From the NCBI RefSeq assembly GCF_028372415.1, contig NC_092872.1, positions 92,238,575 through 92,302,574 on the forward strand: 64,000 nt of DNA, read 5' to 3'. The stretch is from Notamacropus eugenii (lineage: Eukaryota; Chordata; Mammalia; Diprotodontia; Macropodidae). Made by a program: the position numbers and the translations under genes. The notes under the pieces were generated by a model. The model was not told where the DNA came from, searched no databases, and was given only the letters and a program-made list of their open reading frames with translations. Positions 43,810 through 54,409 of this stretch are shown here, piece after piece; position 1 is the stretch's first letter, and the number at the start of each line of letters is the position of its first letter.

Positions 43810-44700
43810 ATTAACTCTAAGATTCCGTATGTGCTATATGCACTTAAAAAAACCCAGGGTAGATTCCTATTTGAGATAATAGAAGTACTAAGCTCTGGTT
43901 GTCCTTTTAGAGTTAAAGTGTCTATTTTCTGGAGGGAGAAGACCTCCTCTCCACTGCTTCCCGCACAAACAATCCCTCCCAGTAGCTCCACCAACTATGA
44001 TAATCTATTCTAATCATCTTTCCGGTGCTCCTGGAGCCAATACTCCTGGGGGTCTCAAAGAAGGATGTAAGTGGCATTTTCTTCTTCATTAAAGTGCAAA
44101 GCTCTTGAGTCAAAAAAAGATGACAGTCTTTGTACTGAAGAGACTAGAGGAGATTCTTGGCCTCCACCTGCTCCAGGTGATTGGTGAGAATCTAGAAGGA
44201 GAGCTATTTATCCTCATCCCACCTTGTATTTATAGCTATTTCTGTCTTTTTAAATCTCTCCAGCCTTCTAAAAATAGGATACATAATTTTTTTGGTTCTC
44301 AAACTGTATGTCAAATTGATATTATTTTTACTGGGAAGATATGTATTCTCTTAAAACTGACTTGGTACTGAAGCTGCTGGGTCCTCAATATGCTTATGCA
44401 TATTCAAAAGTGAATCCAGTATGTCATATGATAAGATCCTTTAAATAGGCTTCATATTACACCATTACTGTATGGCATGGTATATGGAAAAGAATGAGTG
44501 GGAAATATGGAGGGGGAAGGACAGCATTCACATCAGTGAGGGTTGACCGGGGAGACTCAGATCCTAAATCATTTCTAAGCCACATGTCCCCCACTCTCTT
44601 CATCTGCTGAAGGATGGGCTTGGTCATTTGCAAGTGATGGAGGTTTAAATTTTGCCAAGGCTCCCACTTAGCCCAGGAGCTGGTTAACATAAATCTATAT
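43810..44700. promoter_or_regulatory. Single-copy block with E-box pair and MEF2-like cluster
   Basis: Within 44165-44277 lie CACCTG (44165-44170), CAGGTG (44174-44179), CTATTTAT (44204-44211), GTATTTATAG (44226-44235) and a perfect CTAAAAATAG (44268-44277). Paired E-boxes with MEF2 sites are the known signature of muscle enhancers bound by MyoD-type bHLH and MEF2 proteins. No repeat is recognised in the block. Function is inference. Confidence 0.42.
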
Positions 44701-44799
44701 TTATGAGGGCTGAATGAAAAGGAACATAATAAAATATCCTTTCAACTATATACTCTCTACCCCTATCTGCACCCCAGAGATGAGCTCTCAGACTAGAGT

Positions 44800-45240
44800 T
44801 TGATCATAAAGAACACAGATTTGTATGACTTGGCTTCCCCAAAGAACACGGAGGTCACAATCCCTATTGTACATTTTAGAAGGACTGGGGAGGGAAGTGT
44901 TGAAAGGCAAAGTGAAATTGCATGCCTGTAAGATCCGGCTGCAGTTCGGCTAAAACGCTTCTAAACTTATGCATTGTGTTATGCTATTAAGCAGACAGAA
45001 GAAAGCAGGAGGAAGAAAATGGCAGTATTTCAATAATATATGCATGCATTCAAGTGCCTATAAAACAGCAAAAGACTAGAACTGGCTAAAGTCGAGACTA
45101 ACAAAACAACTCGCTAAGAGACAAAATGATTCAGGGAAAGAGATATAAATTCTGATTATTAGTCAATAAAGTTAATGTTAGCCAAGGGTCTGATAACTGC
45201 CATCAGGTTGATTACAATAAGGTGTGGGGAAGTCCAGGAG
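44800..45240. promoter_or_regulatory. Single-copy block with retained CpGs
   Basis: 'gatccggctgcagttcggct', 'aaaacgcttctaaacttatg', 'gctaaagtcgagactaacaa' and 'caactcgctaagag' keep CpGs over about 200 bp in a CpG-poor window with no repeat. Suggests constraint; unproven. Confidence 0.32.
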
Positions 45241-45464
45241 TGGGAGTGGGGCTGTACTTCAGGGAGGCTGTCTTCCTACAACAATCTGTCCATGGGCTAA
45301 TGTTAATCCATGATGTCAACACTACGACATGGGATCACCAAACCTGGAAACATATTTCTGTAGCTGTTGGTGAGTGTGCCCCTCCTCTCTACTCCTGGGC
45401 CCTTGTACACATTTTAAATTGGGATTCTGACTCATATCAGCGAGCATGTGGGATCCTGACTGCC
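45241..45464. other. Single-copy sequence
   Basis: A 103-codon frame (45222-45533) runs into the L2 and has no domain. Confidence 0.35.
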
Positions 45465-45830
45465 TCAATTCAATATACATTTATTAATCACCTCCTATGT
45501 GCAAAGTACCACCATGTTAGGTGTTGGGAATAAACATACAAAATGACAGTTCTGACCCTGATGAAATTTACTCTACTAGAAGAGGTACATGGTGTAAACA
45601 AGTAAGTGCAATGCAAAATAAAATGTGATATAGGGAAAGGAGAGATTCAAACAGTGCTCTAAGAAAATTTTAATCAGAAGAGATTAACTGCAAGGAATTA
45701 AAGAGGTTCATGGAAAAAGAAGCAACTGAGATAGTCCTTGAAGGAGGCAAAGGATTTCAATAGGCAAAAATGAGAATGGAGTGTGGTCCAAACATAGAGA
45801 ATGACTTGTGCAAATCCACCAATTTGCAAG
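45465..45830 (-). repeat. L2 LINE 3' end, antisense
   Basis: 'acatttattaatcacctcct', 'tgtgcaaagtaccaccatgt', 'gatagtccttgaaggaggca' and 'ggatttcaataggcaaaaat'. Probably the 3' end of the long L2 continued at 46290 and 48235. Confidence 0.72.
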
Positions 45831-45833
45831 AGC

Positions 45834-46289
45834 ATCGGAAAAACATATTAGAAAATATCCACCTCCAGAGAAAGAACTGATAAATAGAAGTATGTGTAGT
45901 ATGTTTTTATACATATATATGTATGTATACACACATTTATGTATGTATATACATGTATGTATATACATATGTGTTTAATTGTCACCTTATCTAAGCTCGA
46001 GTGGGGAGGGAGGGAGAAAAAAATAAAAGTGCTCAGTAGAAAACAAAAGAAAATTTAGAAGCTCAGAAAATCAGGGTAGCTTTGAAAACAACGTATAGTA
46101 TTCATTACATAGTTTCAAAAAAAAGTAAACATTCTGAAAAGGAAATTCATGGTTTTATATTGAATCCTTTCCTTATTTTGTACATGGAAATGTTCTTTTT
46201 TTTTTGTCTTTCTGTATTTAAATTCAAAATGCATAAAAAAATTTTTTAAAAGAAAATAATAGTTTAAGAACAATGTCCAGAGCATGATA
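45834..46289 (+). repeat. L1 3' UTR pieces, sense, with TATG tract
   Basis: 'ccacctccagagaaagaact' is the L1 3' UTR signature, followed by a TATG/ACAT tract (45910-45975) and 'tggggagggagggagaaaaa'. 46060-46289 is AT-rich and probably a second L1-type piece (weaker). Confidence 0.62.
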
Positions 46290-47235
46290 ATGGGTGAAAC
46301 CATTTAAGAGGCTATTATACTTCAATTCAAGTTCACACAAGAGGGGAAGGAGGAGTTAAAATAAAGTCATGGCAATGATGAAAAGGGGAGGAGGATACAA
46401 TTATGAATTAGACTATAGGGGTAAATTGAACAAGACTTGGGAACTGATTGACTATAGGGGGTGAGAAAGAACACAAAGAGTTATAAATGGCTTTGAGGCT
46501 TCAGGTGACAGGAAAATGGGGATGCCATCATGAGAAATAGAAAATCTCAGAGGAAGGGTATGTTTAGAGGGGGACATAATGAATTGAGCAGCATATCATG
46601 ATGGACAGGGGCTTAAAATCACAGATGTGAGTTCAGATACAGCCTCAAACTAGTTGTGTGACGATGGGCAAGTCACTTAACCTTTCTTGGTTTCCATTTC
46701 GTTATCTGTAAAATGAGAGGAAGAACTCAGTGATCACTAGGGTCCTTTTCAGTACCCAAATCTATGATCTCATGTTAAGTTTGAGAACATCCAGACAGAA
46801 GAGTCCAGCGGGAAGCTAGATTTTTAGGGCTAGAGCTCAAGAGAAAGATCTGCCTGAACATAAAGATGAGAGTCCTCTGAACAGAGGAGAAGATTGCAAT
46901 CATGGCAATGAATGAAATCTCCAATCAAAAGGATAGTAAGAGAATAGGGCCAAGGTCAAAGTCTGGGTGACACCCACACCCAAGGAGAAAAATGAACTAG
47001 TAAAGTATGCCAAGAAGGAGCAGTCCTACTGGTAAGCAGAGAACCAGCAGTGTCAGGGAAGGAGAGAGTAACAAGAAGGGGTGGGTAGGATGAATATATC
47101 AAATGCTACAGAGCTATTAGAGAGGATGAGTACTGAGTAAAGACCATTGGACTAGTCAACTGTAAGGTCATTGGTGACCATAGAATAACTTTAGTAGAGT
47201 GGCAGGGATAGAAGCCAGATTTAAAGGGTTGTGTG
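46290..47235 (-). repeat. L2 LINE, RT region, antisense, with a MIR inside
   Basis: 'catgttaagtttgagaacat' (reverse of the MSKTEL-preceding segment), 'tatcaaatgctacagagcta', 'ggtcattggtgaccatagaa' and 'gccagatttaaag' follow the reversed L2 RT order. Interrupted at 46585-46772. Confidence 0.75.
46585..46772 (+). repeat. MIR-type SINE inside the L2
   Basis: 'gtgagttcagatacagcctc', 'tagttgtgtgacgatgggca' and 'tccatttcgttatctgtaaa'. Confidence 0.75.
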
Positions 47236-47479
47236 TGAATAGAGGCGATTGACCTGTAGGCTGCTCTATATAAAAATTTTGTAGTGAAGGGCTGATACAG
47301 GAGATGTCTGATACTCCAATCAATATGTGATCTTGCTGACCTAAGTATTCCCTCCAGCTATCAAGATCACAACCCATACTTACCTTCCCGTCCTGCGAGA
47401 CCCTCATCCAGGATCCCTCACAGGTTCACTCCAGAAGGGTCCACTCAATGAGCCGTGTGCCTTCCTCAAGTTCTCTCAT

Positions 47480-47864
47480 TGCAAGGATACCAAGGAAACT
47501 TCATTCAGGCTGTCCTTTGTCATCACCTTCAGTCCAAAATTTCTTTTGATCACGTATTTGGTAACAACCTTTATAATACCTCTCCTTTGTGATTCCCTGT
47601 TTATAGTGTTGCAATCTGCTCCTTCCCATCGGAGCCTCTGTGCTGTCCCTCTGATTTTTCTCAGTTTCAGTTATTTGGAGACTATAGTGGTTCACGACAT
47701 GCAGTCTTATAACATCACCAGAATAAAAATGGTATTCCAAAGGTGGACTTTTTTATTTTCAGGGAAAAGCTTGAGCTCATTAAATGAACTTGCAGTCTTT
47801 GATGAGCAATCCATCTTGTTCTACTCTGTTCCATTCTGGGCCTAGCTTATTGTCCATTTGCAGT

Positions 47865-47901
<37 letters not shown>

Positions 47902-48225
47902 TGTGTGTGTGCGCGCGCGTGTGTGTGTGTATGGCTAGTTAGGCCAAATTCTTATGAGTAATTATGTATCTCATTTAGGAGACTCTGCTGTTTTCTGGGG
48001 CTTCATACAATTAACACAATGTCATCCATAAACGAACATCAATAGGAAATCCCTCTTCAGCTTGGACTCTGAGCTGGATCATGATAATGGGGAACACCTT
48101 TGGTGAGCATATTGTATCTTTTTGTTTTATGACTCATTTGAGATAAATAATCCTCACTGATATTAAGGGATGTATGGCAGGGTCAAGGAAAGTGTTTTAC
48201 TCTTTAGACCAAAATAGACACAAAC
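47480..48225 (-). repeat. RTE LINE, RT core and C-terminus, antisense
   Basis: On the minus strand 48006-48032 encodes FMDDIVLIV, the catalytic FADDIVL motif of RTE reverse transcriptase with both Asp residues kept; a stop follows at once. Downstream, the 79-codon frame at 47501-47740 (minus) holds QRDSTEAPMGRSRLQHY, comparable to the 'TQRAMERSMLGI' region after the RT domain. A TG/CG array (47866-47930) separates the two parts. Non-functional remnant. RTE machinery is also the probable source of the MAR1 SINE tail (established for related families). Confidence 0.7.
47866..47930. repeat. (GT)n with central GCGCGCGCG
   Basis: Alternating purine-pyrimidine throughout, with a CG-only core at about 47911-47918. 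Such tracts favour Z-DNA. Confidence 0.93.
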
Positions 48226-48234
48226 ATTTGAGAG

Positions 48235-48930
48235 ACAGGGGGAAAAAGAGTTAGTGGAGAGGTAGAGACTGAAAATGGTGAAAGGACAAATAAGATGCAG
48301 CAAGATCTCAGAGAAGATGGGAGGGTACAGGGATCAGGGCACAGGTGGGGAGAGCTTAGTCTTAATTAGGAAAGTCAACTCATTCTCTAAAGCCAGAAGG
48401 AAGGGGAGCTCACATAGAGACATAAAGCAATTTCAAAGTAAATCAGAGGAGAGAGGACGGAGTTCAAGTGTTCAAGTTGGATACCCTCGATCTCGGTAAA
48501 GTAGTAAATGAGAGTGGTATGGGATCTGAGTTAGGGGCTTGAAGAGAGGAAAAGTTTTGAGATAACTGCTGAGAGAATCAAGTGAAGTTGAATATAAAAG
48601 GATTTCTCTGCAATAGCTGGGACCCAATGGAGTTTCCATACAATGACTTTTCAGTGCGCCCAAAGAATACATTTTTTTACTTTCTCTAGCAGTAAGTGGT
48701 GGTTTTTTACTATAAATAGCATAGACAAATGGTGGAGATGACCCATGCTTGGGAATTAGCAGCACTAAAAGAGGGCAAGGGATGAAAAAAATGGAGGGTT
48801 TGTTAAAATGGCTGATGATGGAGTCAAAAGGTATAAACAGGAAGGTTGGGGGAGTGGAGAATGCAGAGAAAAGAAGCCCAAACAGAGGTGTCTGGGAAAA
48901 CAAGGAGGAACGAGGTGTAGCACACTCCAC
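48235..48930 (-). repeat. L2 LINE, 5' part, antisense (probable)
   Basis: 'gtcaactcattctctaaagc', 'ggggcttgaagagaggaaaa' and 'gagaggaaaagttttgagat' resemble the reversed 5' region of L2. It fits as the 5' continuation of 45465 and 46290. The 152-codon minus frame (48472-48930) has no clear domain. Confidence 0.5.
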
Positions 48931-49794
48931 CTCCCCCTGGCAGGCTGTGTCCCCAAAGATCAGCTGCTGCTTCTTCTCCTCAGGGTTCTAGGAGTAACCA
49001 CCTTGAGGGCTTCAGGATGTTTTTTTTTTCTAATATTATAACCCACAAATCCCAACTAATGCACTTCACCCCAGCGATTGTCAGTTGATACCAATTAGAC
49101 TGACAGACTTAGATTTTAGAAAGAGGTACTTTACTGAAGTGGTATAAGTACGAATAGTTGATACAACCCCCACCCTCCCCCAAAGTCTGTAACACCCTCC
49201 AAAATACAAGTTCATACAAAGTCCAGGGGTCTTTGGACTCAATCTTGGAGCACATGTGGCAAAGAGGGGAACTCACAGTTCCTGAAAATTCCTTTGCTAT
49301 CATCCTCATGAAGTTCTCCTTAAGTATGGAGTAGTTTTCTACTAGGCTCTCTGCAGAGACTCAAAGCTTCCTTTCTTCAGTGTGTCTGGTTTGTTCTTAG
49401 CTCCAAGTGTAGACACTGCATGTGCCGTACAGGGAATTCGGCTAGGTTTCTCATGGGAAGTCCAAAACTTTTAAATCATGCAAAGTGCACAAGGTCATCC
49501 TCCGGTCAAGGTTCGTGTAGGTGATCATAGCTCATCTTCTCCTCTCTCCTCAAGTGATTCTATCTCAGGGGCTTGGCTGGAATAGCTCTTTCCACTCTGC
49601 TGCCAGATACGCTAATGTTTGGATTGTGAACTGCCTTGTTAAAATATAGAAAATAAAGGACATGCCTGAGTCTTCTCAATCAATACAGTCTACCACTTAC
49701 AGACTATTCAGTTTCATCCAATGGCTTTCAAGGACTTCTCACCCTATCTCATGCCCTATTGATTATCTATCTATATCTATCCATCTCTCTAGAG
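48931..49794. other. Unclassified sequence
   Basis: No diagnostic repeat block. The segment 49080-49640 has a repeat-like feel but no partner in the window. No gene. Confidence 0.3.
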
Positions 49795-49860
49795 AGAGGA
49801 GGGAGAGGAGGAGGAGGAGGGAGTGGGGGGGAGGGGAGGGAGTGGGGGTGGGGGGGAAGC
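49795..49860. repeat. Purine-rich tract with G-quadruplex potential
   Basis: AGGAGG units followed by at least five G-runs of 3-7 bases (49824-49857) separated by 1-3 bases. Confidence 0.85.
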
Positions 49861-50525
49861 TATTAACTAGATACTATGTGCTGGGTGCTGTGCTAAGAGT
49901 GAGAGAGAATATCCAGAATTAATACAAGGTATTTTCAAAGGACAGAACACTAACAGCTGGAAGGATATTTTAGTTAAGTTTTGGATTATTCCAGATATTC
50001 CAAGAGAGAGAGATATGAAAGGAGGATATTCTAGGCACGATCAGCTCAGGCAAAAGAACAGAGATAGAAAATGAAATGTCATATGTTCAGAGCAGAGTCG
50101 GCCAGTATGGCTGGACCACAGAGAGGAAGGGCTGTAATATATAAAAAGGCTGGAGAGGTAAGGAAGCAAAGGGCTAGCTCATAAAGAGCTTTCTATGCCA
50201 AACAAAGGAGTATATATTTGATCCTGGAGGTAATAATAGGAAACCACTAGAATTTACTGAATAGGCTGAAGGGGGTGATATAGTTAGACCTGTGCTTTAG
50301 GAAAATCACTATGGTATAGTGAGTGTGATAGAAAAAGTCCGAGGATAATGGGGCATTCATTTAAAAGATGCAGGTGTTGTGTAGGGCACGGTCCACAGAG
50401 AAGAAATGCTACTGACCAGGGTGAGTTGGGGCGGACATGGTTAGAAAAGAGGGAACAAGGAGAGTTAGCAGGGAAAAGGGATATTCACTCTGTAAGAGAC
50501 AGGGAAGGGGATCAAGAAGTAAGCA
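49861..50525 (-). repeat. L2 LINE, 3' half, antisense
   Basis: 'actagatactatgtgctggg', 'ggctggagaggtaaggaagc', 'tatatttgatcctggaggta' and 'acctgtgctttaggaaaatc' are colinear with 35918-36450. After about 50330 the match weakens. Confidence 0.78.
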
Positions 50526-51010
50526 GAAAGAATAACAAATAAGCAGAAATTCATTTAATAAATTGGCCCTAAGACTGTGATTAGAATGTTCAGATAGTAG
50601 AGTGTGCCTTTGCAGACCTTTCCCAGATGGTTCCTTTGAACTTGACTACAAAAGTGTTATGAAGCTAGAGACCAGCAGTATAGCCACAGAACTGTCAACT
50701 TCCCAAAGCTGTTTAGAACATCAGCTAACACTTATGGCTGGTATCAAAATTACCTAGTCAAAATCCCTGCCATCCAGCGGTAACTCATCTCAGAGGCGTC
50801 TTCACAGTATTAATTACTATAGTGTTAATTATATTATATACTACAGTACAGTATTAATATTACTGGTTCTACTTCCACTTACTAACTACTCATACAATGG
50901 CTCCAAATAGCACACCTTGTGTGCAAAATTTGTTGGTCTAATCTCCAAAGAACTTGTACCTAGAGTGGTATGATTTAGAGGCAGTCAGTCTGGGAGGTGG
51001 GCTATAGATA
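50526..51010. other. Single-copy sequence
   Basis: A TATTAAT-rich imperfect repeat lies at about 50805-50860. No gene. Confidence 0.35.
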
Positions 51011-51013
51011 GTT

Positions 51014-51150
51014 GTGTGTGTGATTGTGTATGTGAATATATATGTATGTATGTATACGTATACACACATTATATATGTATATATACACATACATATACAC
51101 ACATATATACATACACATGCACATTTATATATATATATGCACATATCATT
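51014..51150. repeat. TG/TATG/ACAT tract
   Basis: Degenerate alternating purine-pyrimidine tract. Tyr-Ile-Cys-His frames on both strands are artefacts. Confidence 0.9.
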
Positions 51151-51239
51151 TGAATGAAAAAATGGATGGAGAAATTAAAAATGAGGAGAGGCTTGGCAAC
51201 AGAGAAGGAACAACGTGCTCTTAATCCTTTTTAAATACC

Positions 51240-51730
51240 TGAAGTTGATATTTAACTAAAATGAAAAGCCTCAAGAGGGTTTGCCATGGGCTGCTACTGA
51301 AGGGTACCTGGGCTTGTGGGTGAATTTGGGGGATGACTCAGGTTACTCAGGTGGGCTCCCTCAGGGCGACTGCTCCAAAAGACAAACTTGATCAGACTGA
51401 CCTATTCCAATTTGAACCAGAGTGCCAGGCAGAACTCTGTCTGGCCCTTGTCATCCTATCCTGCATGTGGGACTGGGAGTTTGTCCAGTTAAGAGAAACC
51501 ATCTCATCCCACAGGAATTAAAATAAACTACAGCCATTCAAATCCACCTCCCCAGGGGAGAGAAAGACACAAACTCTGCCACATTTGGGTTTAGCACGAT
51601 CCTTATTTGTCTGGAAAGCAAACAATGAGTGGAGGGTGGGGATTTGATGTGCCTGGGGGAAGGTGTGTTTGTTTATTATTCCTGATTCAAAAGACCATCC
51701 GTGGTGTCTCTTAAGAGATTATATTCAAGA
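51240..51730. promoter_or_regulatory. Single-copy block, candidate conserved noncoding element
   Basis: No repeat. 'gcacgatccttatttgtctg', 'gaaagcaaacaatgagtgga' (forkhead-like) and 'caggaattaaaataaactac' are the kind of words found in conserved elements. The 62-codon frame at 51333-51521 has no domain. Confidence 0.3.
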
Positions 51731-51732
51731 TA

Positions 51733-51846
51733 TGAGAGAGAGACAGAGAGACAGAGAGACAGAGAGAGACAGAGACAGAGAGACAGACAGAGAGAGAGAC
51801 AGACAGAGAGAGAGACAGACAGAGACAGACAGACAGACAGAGAGAG
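51733..51846. repeat. (GACAGA)n/(GA)n purine-rich array
   Basis: GA and GACA units. The Arg-Glu-Asp frames are artefacts. Confidence 0.95.
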
Positions 51847-52279
51847 CTGTCATCTCCTGCCATTCAATAGCAATCCACCTCATGCATGGTTAAAAGTTAG
51901 TAACAAAATACTAAAAATTGTTACAACAACTGAGATTTCCACTGGAAAGTTAAACAGCAAACCACACAAGTGTTGAAATACAAGGTAGTTTGTTTACCCA
52001 CATTCCTTAGTTCTTCTCAGTGATGGGGGCTGGTGCCAAACGCGAATAGTGGGTGCTGGGGGATCAGCTCACAAGTTACCCATGTTGGACCTTTGGACAT
52101 AAATCTTCTTTTCTTTGAAATCATGCTTTGGGTGCTCACTTGTAGCTCTCTCTGGAATAAGCTCTGTAGTGGGATTGCAATCTCTGTATTGAAGATTTTC
52201 TTTGAAATACTTTTTTTTAAGTGTTCTCTGGCTTTGCAAATGCATGCTGACTCAGGCACAGGCTGGTGGCTGAATGAGA
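51847..52279. other. Single-copy sequence
   Basis: Two opposing frames of 80-88 codons, neither with a domain. No repeat. Confidence 0.35.
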
Positions 52280-52515
52280 AACAAATGCTATCATGTTAAT
52301 ATAACATGGTCCAGGTGTATGCTGGAACAAGCTCAAACAGCTCCAGAAAGGTGATTGTTAAATTTTCAGTGTGGACATTTAAGACTCTGGAATTGGCAAA
52401 TGGGCTATAAATCAGGGCTTGATTGCTGTTTTATTGATTGTCTAGACTTAAGAAAGTGGTGGAGGAAATGTTAATAGCTATTATGTTTTGGGAGAGCTGG
52501 TTGTTAAATATTTAC
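52280..52515. promoter_or_regulatory. Single-copy block with HOX/PBX-like words
   Basis: 'gggctataaatcagggcttg' is followed by TTTTATTG (52429-52436) and ATTGATTG. The block is intact up to the microsatellite. Candidate regulatory DNA by inference. Confidence 0.33.
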
Positions 52516-52516
52516 C

Positions 52517-52519
<3 letters not shown>

Positions 52520-52563
<44 letters not shown>

Positions 52564-52776
52564 TCTCTCTCTCTCTCTCTCTCTCTTCCTCCCTCTCTCT
52601 CCCTCCCTCCCTCTCTCTCTCCCTCCTTCTTTCTCTCTCTCTCTCTGTCTCTCTGTCTCTCTGTCTCTCTCTGTCTCTGTCTCTCTCTGTCTCTGTCTCT
52701 CTGTCTCTCTCTGTCTCTGTCTCTCTGTCTCTCTCTGTCTCTGTCTCTCTGTCTCTCTCTGTCTCTCTCTCTCTCA
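52520..52776. repeat. Compound (AC)n-(TC)n-(TCTG)n array
   Basis: AC to about 52557, then TC, then TCTCTCTGTCTCTG higher-order units of about 26 bp. The Arg-Glu-Thr and Ser-Leu frames come from it. Confidence 0.96.
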
Positions 52777-53004
52777 CAGCAGAGATATAAAAGCATTATT
52801 ATCTCTCCAGATCTGGGAAGGGCATTATATAAAACCAGTTCAAGGCAAATAAATTAGTGGGGCCCAATTACAGAATCCAGTCCCAAAGAGAAGAGAGGAG
52901 CAGGCCAGGTCAGTGAAAGGGAAGGAAAGAAAGAAGGGCACAGCCACTTTCTAAGAAGGTTAGTCATGTGTTGGTGTTAAATCACTGTTATTTTGTGGCC
53001 TCAT
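52777..53004. other. Single-copy sequence
   Basis: No feature recognised. Confidence 0.35.
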
Positions 53005-53210
53005 CAAATCAAAACAGATTTATTTGTCGTGCCCTTATTATGTGCCCAACACTGCTAAGCAATGCATGAGAAGAGAGGCATGGTCCCTGAATTCAAGAAT
53101 CTCACAGACCGGCTGGGGAAACAAGGCTAACACACATGCACCAAAAACAGAACAATGCAACACAGTGTCTCATCAAGGACTACATTGTGCAGTACAAGCC
53201 ATTAAGTGTT
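53005..53210 (-). repeat. L2 LINE 3' end, antisense
   Basis: 'atttatttgtcgtgccctta', 'ttatgtgcccaacactgcta' and 'tccctgaattcaagaatctc'. Confidence 0.65.
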
Positions 53211-53884
53211 AGCTGAGGTTTGTGCTCTGAATGGATCTCCCTAAAGACCACAAAAAAAAGCCAACCTTGCCTGAAAGGCCAGCCAATGAAACCGAGAGAA
53301 AGCCATTCAGGCAGGTTAGTCTGGAGGCTACCAAGTTGAGGTTAATGTTCCAGAAACTGAGGGAAATCACTACAGAAGAGCTAAGCATTTGACTACTGAA
53401 GCAGGGATCCTCCTTGGAGTCGGGGGTTCAAATACAACAACAAAATATCCATAAATGCCGCCAAATTATTTTTACTTTCCTTTCATCTTGTTTCCCATTC
53501 AAGGGCAAGCCCCCAAGCTTATAAGAACACCCAAGGGCCAGAGTCCGTTTCTCTTCTGGCTGGTGCAGAGGAGCCAGGTGGGTTTGCTGGCACAATAGGA
53601 TAGCATGTGTGATATATGTGTGAGTGATAGCATAGCTGGCATAACATTGCAGGAAGGACTGAGAGGGGCCTTATCTCTGAGTCTGATATGCGAGGCTTTC
53701 TCAGGGTAGGAAGCGCTCTTCCGGAGATTTTTTTTTTGGTCTAGAACCCTGATGTCATTTATAAATATCACTTCCTTTTCCGCGAACTTGTCTCTTGTTC
53801 TGTACTCTCCCCCTGCTCCAGAGGTCCAAAGTACTTCAAAGAGTCATAGCTCTAGAGACATAAAGTACCTCACACACAATCTTG
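53211..53884. other. Single-copy sequence
   Basis: A 90-codon minus frame (53499-53771) has no recognised domain. No repeat. Confidence 0.35.
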
Positions 53885-54225
53885 TCTGTAAGTTAATAAG
53901 CATTTATTAAGAGTTTACTATGTTCTAGGTACTGTGCCAAGTACCGGGGATACACAGAAAGGCAAAAAAAATACCGTTCCCTGCCTTCAAGAAGCTCATG
54001 TGCTAATGTGAGACAATATACAAAATAACTATGAACATACAAGGAATATACCATGTAAATGGAAGGTAATTCTAGAGAGATGGGACCAGTAGTGGGAGAC
54101 TCCTGCAGAAGGTAGGATTTAATCTGAATCTTGGAGGTCAGAGATGAAGAGGGAAAGTGTTCCAGGTGTGGAGGACAGTCAATACAACTGTATATTGTCT
54201 AGAAAGGAAGTATCCCATGTGAGAA
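53885..54225 (-). repeat. L2 LINE 3' end, antisense
   Basis: 'agcatttattaagagtttac', 'taggtactgtgccaagtacc', 'ctgccttcaagaagctcatg' and 'gaagggaaagtgttcc'-like text. Confidence 0.8.
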
Positions 54226-54229
54226 ACAA

Positions 54230-54400
54230 GTAGGCAAATCTAATCTCCTCATTTTACAGACAGGGAAAGTGAGAGCTGGAGGGGGAGTAAGTAACTTGCC
54301 TGAGGTCACCTTGATAGTAAATCTCATAAATGAAACATGAATGAACCCAAGTCTCCTGACTCCTAAGCCCGTGCTCTTTCTGCTATACAGAATCTCTGAA
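54230..54400 (-). repeat. MIR-type SINE, antisense
   Basis: 'tcctcattttacagacaggg', 'agtaacttgcctgaggtcac' and 'ccgtgctctttctgctatac'. Confidence 0.72.
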
Positions 54401-54409
54401 ATTGCTGGG

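Noticed and set aside
48472-48930. 152-codon minus-strand frame as a possible gene
   Set aside because: It lies in sequence that fits the 5' part of an antisense L2; no start context or domain. Kept as L2, with modest confidence.
49040-49640. Possible third LTR
   Set aside because: Some LTR-like texture, but no termini, no target duplication and no partner copy in the window.
52438-52857. 139-codon frame of His-Thr and Ser-Leu repeats and opposing Arg-Glu frames
   Set aside because: Translations of the AC/TC/TCTG array.
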